DNA of 64,000 nt from Sphingobium arseniciresistens (GTDB lineage Bacteria > Pseudomonadota > Alphaproteobacteria > Sphingomonadales > Sphingomonadaceae), in the NCBI GenBank assembly GCA_029167225.1, contig JARFNK010000019.1, positions 40,749-104,748 on the forward strand, read 5' to 3'. The notes below the pieces were generated by a model. The model searched no databases, was not told the DNA's origin, and saw only the letters and a list, made by a program, of their open reading frames with translations. The first letter of the stretch is position 1, and each line of letters begins with the position of its first letter. Of this stretch, positions 61,001-64,000 are shown piece by piece. The position numbers and the translations under genes are program-made.

Positions 61001-63933
61001 GTTGCACCAGTGCTGCCGAAATCGACGCCACCGCCGGTCGCCTTATCGGCGAGAAGGGCAAGATTGACGGTGACCGCGCTTGTGGCCGCTTTCGACAGCG
61101 ACAGGCGGAATACCGCGTAGCCGTCCCCTTCCCATGCATAGCTGTCGCCAACCATCAAGGTCGGGAGGGCAGCGGTTCCGTCGATGACGGTTGCCGTCGC
61201 TGAGCCCCCCATGATCTGCATGTCTGGGGCATTGGAAAGCGAAGCGCCAAAGGTCTCAGTAGCTTCCGCAAGCGCGTCAACCGTGATATTGACCTGCACC
61301 GTGGTGCGCAAAGCCGTTGCTGCGAACGTGAGTGTTGCGGTCTTCGTCGTGAAATCCGTGCCGCTCGCGGCAATGTCATTGTTCAAATGGCCGTTGACTG
61401 TAAAACCGCGCTGGTCGGCGAAATCGCCGTTACGAAGGTTGATCGTGTTATTGGCGCCATCGGCTTCGATCGTGGTCTGACCCGCGATATCGATCGAGTC
61501 GCCGAGCTCATAGTCGCCGATGCCGATCTTTCGGCTCACCTGGCCGCTCGCCGGATCGTAATCGAACCCGAAATCGACATCGGCTGCGGTGATCTTGGCT
61601 TCCTCGATGAGGAAATCGAATCCGCCGAACCAATCGCTCGCGGCACGTCTGGTTAGGCCCAGCTCCTGCGCGCGGGCGAGCGTGATGAGCGTCTCGATCG
61701 CAAATGCACTGTCTGGCTCGGCTGCCACCAGCGCATTGATCACGCTCGAATTGGCGAGGTAGCTCTCATATTGCTGCGCGGAGGCTATATTGCCCAGAAG
61801 TACGCTACTGTCGAAGTTTCGCGGATCAAACCCGCCGATATCCAATGAGTTGTAAAGCGCGCGCTTCACATAAATATCGCCTCCGGCGATCTGGAAGTCG
61901 GGATCGGTCAACCCTTGATGAACGCCATAGCCGATCAGCCGTGTCGCTGCATCCTTGCCCGAGAATTTCTGCGTGATCGCATCGCTGTCGCGCGTCGAAG
62001 AGGGCTTGTAGACGAAGGCGCTCTTACGCATACCGTAATTTCCGGACTGCACGGCCCCAGCGTTGAGTAAGGTGCCCCCGGTCGCCGACAGCACGGCGTT
62101 GAACGTCTCGGAAACAGCAGACGCCACGCTGCGGGCGGCGTCCTTCGATCCGCCTTTCTTCGACCATACATTGGCTACTACAAACTTCTGCTGCTCAGCA
62201 TCCCAAGCGGAATCCGCCCCTGAACGCGGGGTGCCGCCGAAGATCGAGCCGATCAAGCCACCGATGATGAAGCCGGCAAATGCGCCGATGGCCGCACCAA
62301 CAGGACCAGCCAGAAGCGTGCCTGCCTTGGCCAACTCCGACATCGCCAAGGTGCCAAGCGCTGAGCCGATGGCTGAGCCAATCTGTCCACCTACCGTATC
62401 GAAGGAAACTATTTCTGACGCGAGCTTTGCGCCCAAAAAACCGCCAACGACATTACCAAGATCGGCGAACTCAAGGCCTTCGAATACTGCTTCGCCACCT
62501 GCAATGTTGCCAACTATCTGGCCGATCGTATAGCCAGCCGAACTGTTGGCAAGCTCGCCCGCAAAGCCGTCAAGCCCAATCGCGTTCACCAGTTCCGCGG
62601 TCAGGAACGATGAAATGGCGCCAAGGCCTGCCGACTTGAGATTGGCGAGAAACTCTTGTCCAACCGCCTCAAAACCGCCGTCCAAGGCATCGCCTAGGGA
62701 CTTGCCGCCGACAGCCCGATCAAGCGTGTCGCCCAGATTGTCACCGAGCGTTTTCAAGGCAGCCGACGCAATGACCCCAGTTAGAGCGTCTCCGTTGGCA
62801 AGTCGATACCCGAGCTGCGCACCGATTATTCCACCCGCATTCGCAAAATCGAGGCCAAGGAACGTCTGCCCGTTGAAATCTGTAGCGATCAACCTGCCAT
62901 CCGGCAAAAAGCGTCGGACGACGTTCAAGTCATCATTGCCCGAAATGGCCGCGTCGATGTAGTTATTCCCTTCATCATCCTGCTTGATGATGAAACGGGT
63001 TTCTTGCCCTTCTCGATCCGTATAATAGGGCTTCCCGCGAATGATCGTTACGTCAAAGCCTTCTGGCACAAACGCCCCGGTCTCTGGGTCTCGATAGGAC
63101 GTCAGAGATGCCGGTCTCCGATCGGCTCTGGTGCCCACAATGAGCGAGCCATCTGGTTGCCGCTTGGCTTCGACGACAATTTCTTCAGCCTCATCTTCGG
63201 TAACGTCCAAATGTTGCGCTATCGCCGCAATCGCATCTGGCCGTGCGGTTGGGTCAGAAATGATTGCTGCCTGATTGTTTGCGCTCGCTCTCAATGAGCG
63301 GATGTAAATATCCATCCCATGAGCCGTTATGAAACCAAAATTATCTCTATAATCAATTCCGTCATCAAGATAGTTGGCTGCAGGACCCGCAAGCCTATAG
63401 CCCGTTGAATCGGAGTACAGTGGGACTCCATCGCTATCATTACGGAAATGAACAAAACCGGCAAAATCCTCGATGCGATCCAGTTCTGTAACAATATCAG
63501 AGAAACCTGCGACATTTCCATTTGGAAATAGATGATTGAAACCTACACCAAACGAGCCAAAGGTATTTGATGTTACAATTCGAGAACTCAATCCTTGCAA
63601 GGATGCATCGGCGCGCAAAAGCTGCACCATCTGCCCACCGGCCGAATGGCCATTTAGGTCAAACCTCGCGGTAGAATATTGATTCATCAATCCGAACACA
63701 AAAGTCTGAATATCGGCATACATCGCACCGTTTCCGCCAGTCAGCGCAGTTTGTATGTCCGTCTGCGGCAACTCTTGGTAAGCGAACGAATGATCGTTTA
63801 CGCCTGCAATGCCGACGATAATTGTGCCTGTTTGGATGTTCTGAAAGGCGACGGCATCACCGCCTGCAACGCCAGGTCCGCGCGATGTCGAGGCAATGAA
63901 GCGGTAATTATTCGTGAAATTGGTTAGCCCGGC
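49057..63933 (-). CDS. Giant RTX protein with lipase-like N-terminus (5' end probably lost)
   Basis: About 4960 residues. The in-frame sequence opens at 63933, directly after a TAA at 63934-63936. The first apparent start, a TTG at 63771, lies inside coding-like sequence, so the real N-terminus is probably lost. The N-terminus looks like a lipase or alpha/beta hydrolase (LNGHSAGGQM, Ser codon near 63645). Then a Gly-rich hydrophobic part (62850-62200), Calx-beta-like modules (61500-60650), five blocks of GGxGxDxLx calcium repeats, cadherin/Ig-like repeats (56750-55400 and 53450-51180), and three EF-hand-like units at the C-terminus. Such proteins are secreted by type I systems and act as adhesins, toxins or hydrolases. 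Its own acylase gene follows by 24 bases. Confidence 0.88.
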   Translation of the reverse strand, partial: AGLTNFTNNYRFIASTSRGPGVAGGDAVAFQNIQTGTIIVGIAGVNDHSFAYQELPQTDIQTALTGGNGAMYADIQTFVFGLMNQYSTARFDLNGHSAGGQMVQLLRADASLQGLSSRIVTSNTFGSFGVGFNHLFPNGNVAGFSDIVTELDRIEDFAGFVHFRNDSDGVPLYSDSTGYRLAGPAANYLDDGIDYRDNFGFITAHGMDIYIRSLRASANNQAAIISDPTARPDAIAAIAQHLDVTEDEAEEIVVEAKRQPDGSLIVGTRADRRPASLTSYRDPETGAFVPEGFDVTIIRGKPYYTDREGQETRFIIKQDDEGNNYIDAAISGNDDLNVVRRFLPDGRLIATDFNGQTFLGLDFANAGGIIGAQLGYRLANGDALTGVIASAALKTLGDNLGDTLDRAVGGKSLGDALDGGFEAVGQEFLANLKSAGLGAISSFLTAELVNAIGLDGFAGELANSSAGYTIGQIVGNIAGGEAVFEGLEFADLGNVVGGFLGAKLASEIVSFDTVGGQIGSAIGSALGTLAMSELAKAGTLLAGPVGAAIGAFAGFIIGGLIGSIFGGTPRSGADSAWDAEQQKFVVANVWSKKGGSKDAARSVASAVSETFNAVLSATGGTLLNAGAVQSGNYGMRKSAFVYKPSSTRDSDAITQKFSGKDAATRLIGYGVHQGLTDPDFQIAGGDIYVKRALYNSLDIGGFDPRNFDSSVLLGNIASAQQYESYLANSSVINALVAAEPDSAFAIETLITLARAQELGLTRRAASDWFGGFDFLIEEAKITAADVDFGFDYDPASGQVSRKIGIGDYELGDSIDIAGQTTIEADGANNTINLRNGDFADQRGFTVNGHLNNDIAASGTDFTTKTATLTFAATALRTTVQVNITVDALAEATETFGASLSNAPDMQIMGGSATATVIDGTAALPTLMVGDSYAWEGDGYAVFRLSLSKAATSAVTVNLALLADKATGGGVDFGSTGATNIQVSTNGTTWTNATSATFAVGATQLFVRTAVISDNVANPDYVAPVVANGEVVTPGNGKPQFLNIEGNEKFKLQATVVAGASALANGTQPVTGTGTIVDGAGTEPLVWIDSVVVDESSGKAIFTVSRSRTMAASTTVGFATSDRRVLDIPIAATVDGGAGNDTIYASNLGDNIFGGTGDDIIYGGRLDDWLLGGDGNDTLNAGSTAAGSLGGDGNYLNGGAGNDTLTGREGSDWLEGGEGTDTLLGGAGDDVLVGGAGNGDSLKGGTGSDQYVVRRGDGADIIDEASTEAALTNTSADGMAQRLTAIENWKTSPGQAGALRPDWVGASAGVSSGTVEGGEDAIVFDAGIDIGDVRLKRSGTATAPGNDLLITLMQTVGTVESATSTVITVKDWFSNPYKRVEWLKFADGNEIRIGDTTSFIAGGSGNDVLIGTQGNDFIAGDAGDDKIFLLAGDDVGNGGTGNDMILGDAGKDLLIGGLGNDQLLGDAEIDAITGDAGADDIYGGAGNDIVSGGTGDGDVVVGGAGNDTFKFARGDGRDMVFDDFANYWQTVWVAGAWNSAFSYNATTGIVTGPGGAVLRKNVGTADEPDFQWVGRYDFDSATSTLKVFAPPADAVITANSGTDTIEFAPGINLQDVILQRPAGSNDLVLLVSKESDEVSDSSLVADSVTIKDWFLAPGSIEKLAFYQTGVLDIDPAKMVLKAGTDAADGTASAPLAGTAIADWITGAAGDDLIAGGGGNDILAGNSGFDTLKGEAGDDVLYGGTGDDALDGGAGKDILVGGAGLDAASYASTSAAVRVQLSASHTNTGDAAGDEYYSIENVIGGGGADIIGGDSGQNELTGGKGNDELAGNTGDDTYVWNAGDGADVIIEGGFVIEEAVTAAATLGAGFSIKSWAATGAVEATSGNRYWRLQIQAADGTVVYDNATYLYAPGATPAAPAPSAYAQAGWLGGFARTNLQQVTRQRFDASVSGGDDELEFGPNISLNDLSFAWSGNDLIISVGGLATSQVTIKGQKLANSAVETLKFADGMSVSLASILLATSDTTLAGTAADNLLVGRFGAFNDSLNGGAGDDVLVGYAGDDTLLGGEGDDTLEGGLGADTLNGGANSASAASTDAGDTARYVRSAAAVTIDLKLTGAQTSIDGSDALGDTLIGIENVVGSAYNDAITGDAADNKLFGLAGTDTLYGGAGDDVLSGDDGNDNLYGEDGADSISGGLGADKLYGGAQNDVLDGGDGDDQLFGQTEDDTLSGGLGNDALNGGAGNDILVGGEGNDSFVGDAGDDTLEGGRGNDTLNGGAGNDTYAFDRYAGTDTLTDTSGINTITFDESVAYNELWLTRVGNDLRIAVIGSDANITVVGFFLTSGQSKVRAIQTTTHVIFLDHPDSLSLVTAMTATTTTPAVTPTAMPADIVGKMASFWHAGSKAAPTGPATPRAVTLAEDASIAINGSYGVVDHDQNLTSYALDPAKGPSQGLITSFNAATGALTYTPFADANGEDSFVVIATDADGQSVALRVNVTITAVNDAPRAIAVVNGAALQIAESAPGSTTANNNLIGTFTSVDVEGDPVAYTLTDNAGGRFVIASNGELRVLNATLLNREAAASHTIRVRATDSKGAYSETAFTVTVTNVNEAPNTPVLSTSAGTVSEYVAGTNTSNVSGLVARFTTSDPDGAPNPSIVFVADGTGNPGNRFKISGTDVQFAVEPDFEALVGAGFTVTDSDGDGLGEVTLTGKVYASDGALSSAAVTFTVRLEDVNQRQTAIALASPAASIAERDRLAAGIARPAVVLGTLSTTDPDLASQLAGQQTYAVYENSATTVSTRFAVNASNQLVLLADKSLDYETDGASIILKVRATDKSSAPLTFDQSFTFAITNVDDIVDGTANADTRTGQQNRDILRGLAGNDTLSGLAGNDQLEGGDGDDTLYGGDGNDTLLGDTGDDKLFGEAGDDSLTGGDGNDTLDGGLGNDTLAGGLGNEGVRATGTDAWRGFTTVGLAGGVGADIINGGDGDDYLEGGDGADQLTGGAGFDGVTYAASTTAVSVNLAAGTGTGGQAEGDVLSGIELVEGSNQADNLIGSLGADVLRGGAGNDTIKGGAGNDFLIGGAGDDTLDAEAGDDYLDGGAGNDVLIGGADNDTYFIGRNQGNDRIKNFDASGDNFDHVALDSSVTYTDIWFDRVDDQGQPSGTGNHLRLTLLGQAGAEGTVTVENWFTLPDRNLPANYFKIDLISDGTDRATLPVNVDALVTLMAGIPALNRPTTQDQMDTLRATNIAFANGMEDYWGRLSPPKISDTVSLSATEALDNGTTTISFATRAWYEDLQGLGIAIPASSIDLTLTALGGYNLASYVTGVNYGTPDAAGNRTVTLTLAPNASTHLLPGGTLPLQLQAKIRGTTRTANDLGGIALSIAPTADNGSFSTLASAGGTAGANIAISVAAITPDTDGSETVDVLVKGLPSGYSLVNAAGAAVGIWEATSGWWRLTSAQLTGLRMAVPAGRYENAALSFAVQTKDGTSTRTSAWSNLAVVVNGKPTNITLSGSIAENAANGTFVGTLTGIDPDTAEGIAAPTSFQLINNAGGRYVLDTANTSRLLVANGGANLDYEANGRDAANTITVRVFDAAGQYYDKQIVVPLTNVNETPNAPGGGATVWSFFDETGLGANPAVAGKTVATLALSDPDGTTSTLRFATDGNPGNWFTIVGNQIRFATGVSYDYEALRAAGYGINDWSGDGRLEAHIANVSVEAVDSSGAVSAPTLVQVFISDVNEKPNNLVLEASNVFSETVGGDSPHAGNLIARFTMADPDGVAPQLYIVGGNENGWFQTFSNNHIAFSPGVNFTSDWLRANMGQFGTSANMNFDTDGDGIKEARVATLTLVARDASGAESSPFSYSVYIEDKNEQNALTGRTLNVINENTAVGTVFDTVNASDPDSGATAFSQQRYWFWDGTNYSASTWDGRYAIDNVTGAVRVNAALDFDTAGETGRNYVIRARDNQNNAGFRETAANYWIQMGDINEPHALVSASGATDEASGLQPFHEQFNLRNLMLRDPEQKNMQWSFADGSTQSGIWEITSDGKLVFKTGSADYEALTTRYETVTEWVDYGWGPEPIETTVAVRDTSLATQVLQIRAVDPTNGNYNFTANFTATIRDAPEYPVFQSSYKTYNGSDGPIIFKNNATYWVSAQRNGGSIIQAIASDPEGSPLTYSISSWAARPFNTTSGGGSEIDASGYPMISVNAAGNISFSTPGEGNGGEWEGGTKINGVRVTTSVEVTFNLNITDNTGRTTVVPFSVTFMRRSSSVPPIVLDLDGDGIELVDYATSSVSFDMDSDGAADRTGWVAADDGFLALDRNANGAIDDISEVSFINDAVNALTDLEGLRAFDSNENGLLDAGDARFGEFLIWQDANQNGVSDTGELKSLTEAGIVQINLTMHETGNDLGQTGNIVTATSDYLLADGTARDLADVILSFDPVADSEDPDASPEASPPTQTETAASPSTDGGPESGQTVTGGSQDVPAAVLDGDDVDQPGSDAPQDGPEQPVQPSSIAAPIVLDFDGDGKSLVSLAESLTRFDMNGDGVADKTGWIESDDAFLVLERNGNGVIDDIKEISFLQDKQGAKTDLEGLAAFDTNANGLLDAGDARFVEFKLWFDRNSNGTSDAGELLSLTEAGLNSFALQGTATGEATAAGQNITYNRSAYTLDNGTSGTLLDVGLAFKALSALVDPEYKTGEWAGKAKRFRVTGASDGAHIIPRDAAGAIAASAGLIGPAAIIELDNTKVGMLSTILVDVDGDGLEARKRSKTDAKFDMDGDDIADDTGWVADDDGMLVIDRNGDGVITHASEISFLAEKENAKSAWDGLGVLDANKDGKINATDARFGDLKVWQDANHNGVSEEGELHGLADLGIKEISLASTTIGETAKIGRNLPLTTAIYTKDNGVTATIGNVALAFDPSSTHTGATQAAARLAQAMSTFGANGGDGALTGKLVDQFHSYDMLTASAA
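49205..51155 (-). repeat. Three C-terminal EF-hand-like units of the RTX protein
   Basis: Three tandem units about 510 bases long begin near 51150, 50415 and 49720. Each reads L-D-x-D-G-D-G, then a DMxxDGxADxTGW segment, a DxFLxLxRNxNGxIDD loop, a GLxAFDxNxNGLLDAGDARF loop and a WxDxNxNGxSDxGEL loop. The loops with D-x-D-x-N/D-G look like calcium sites. Units 1 and 2 are separated by an acidic Pro/Ser linker (about 50640-50420). Confidence 0.8.
54590..55350 (-). repeat. RTX nonapeptide block, most C-terminal of five
   Basis: Repeated GGxGxDxL-type units, for example LAGNDTLSGLAGNDQLEGGD and GDDTLYGGDGNDTLLGDTG, typical of calcium-folded beta-rolls. Confidence 0.85.
57050..57810 (-). repeat. 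RTX nonapeptide block
   Basis: Long run of GGxGxDxL units (GGAGDDVLVGYAGDDTLLGG; GGEGNDSFVGDAGDDTLEGG) followed by an NDTYAFDRYAGTD closing segment, as at the ends of calcium beta-rolls. Confidence 0.85.
58430..58830 (-). repeat. RTX nonapeptide block
   Basis: Units such as GGGGNDILAGNSGFDTLKGE and GDDVLYGGTGDDALDGGAGK. It ends with NTGDDTYVWNAGDG, the usual capping motif. Confidence 0.85.
59400..59750 (-). repeat. RTX nonapeptide block
   Basis: Units such as GGSGNDVLIGTQGNDFIAGD and GNDQLLGDAEIDAITGDAGA, with the capping NDTFKFARGDGRD. Confidence 0.85.
60150..60540 (-). repeat. RTX nonapeptide block, most N-terminal of five
   Basis: Units such as GGAGNDTIYASNLGDNIFGG and GTGDDIIYGGRLDDWLLGGD; the end is capped by SDQYVVRRGDGAD. 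Confidence 0.85.
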
Positions 63934-64000
63934 TTATTCATCGGGCTCAGTCAGCAGGGTTGGCGGGAGTGGTGTAAGCGATTGCTTTGATGTAGGAAAA
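63934..64000 (-). other. Junction at the 5' end of the RTX gene
   Basis: The RTX frame meets TAA at 63936-63934; upstream it reads SKQSLTPLPPTLLTEPDE, unrelated in style. In another frame the minus strand encodes FSYIKAIAYTTPANPAD and stops at 63949-63947, perhaps the end of another gene. A 6-base inverted repeat AGCCCG / CGGGCT (63926-63947) sits at the junction. This suggests an insertion or rearrangement endpoint; the left 10 bases of the repeat overlap the RTX frame. Confidence 0.4.

Overview
The window looks like accessory DNA of a sphingomonad-type alphaproteobacterium (Sphingobium / Novosphingobium / Sphingopyxis group). This is inferred from the high GC content and from protein families I associate with conjugative plasmids and integrative elements of that group: a strawberry-notch helicase, a DUF932 protein, DUF736, DUF2493 (SLOG), DUF6880-like, DUF5983-like, a MucR-type regulator, an orphan ParB and many short conserved unknowns. 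I saw no tRNA, rRNA, intact transposase or conjugation (Mpf/T4SS) cluster, so plasmid versus integrative element cannot be settled here.

Layout. 1-2.04 kb (minus): an ECF sigma factor, a FecR-type anti-sigma factor and the start of a FecA-type TonB receptor running off the left edge, i.e. an iron or siderophore surface-signalling unit. 2.5-6.8 kb (minus): a nucleotidyltransferase-HEPN protein, a PIN/AbrB toxin-antitoxin pair whose antitoxin is in frame with a winged-helix segment, RadC, two small unknowns and a membrane-anchored LuxR-type regulator. 7.1-12.1 kb: a sigma region-4-like protein, a Toprim/primase-like protein, HU, a relic of a second Toprim gene, a large orphan ParB and a ParDE-type pair. 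12.4-17.7 kb: a 1426-residue methylase-helicase of the strawberry-notch type and a MucR-like regulator with a histone-H1-like tail. 17.9-22.4 kb: small unknowns, an N6-methyltransferase-like protein lacking the NPPY motif, a TGT/DpdA-like enzyme and a gene with an in-frame amber codon. 22.4-25.0 kb (minus): a PIN toxin-antitoxin pair and an ABC exporter. 25.2-38.4 kb: DUF932 and a long run of same-strand element genes, including a HerA-like ATPase, a protein made of about seven Myb/SANT-like repeats and a PP-loop (PAPS-reductase-like) enzyme.

38.7-44.4 kb: DUF736 followed by a family expansion of SLOG/DUF2493-type genes, most with a strong intrinsic terminator and some with hairpin-rich leaders. 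44.4-47.0 kb (minus): an AAA ATPase with an extended N-terminus overlapping an HNH nuclease gene, which resembles a Septu-like (PtuA/PtuB) defence operon. 47.0-63.9 kb (minus): a very large RTX protein (about 4960 residues) carrying a lipase-like N-terminus, five blocks of calcium-binding nonapeptides, cadherin/Calx-beta-like modules and three C-terminal EF-hand-like units; next to it a HlyC-type acyltransferase and two exported small proteins. The 5' end of the RTX gene appears cut off by a stop codon near the right edge.

The best candidates for undescribed biology are the AAA-HNH operon, the possible base-modification set (TGT-like enzyme, degenerate methyltransferase, PP-loop enzyme), the seven-repeat Myb-like protein beside the HerA-like ATPase, and the SLOG gene expansion with structured leaders. 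No database search was possible; family names come from motif recognition.
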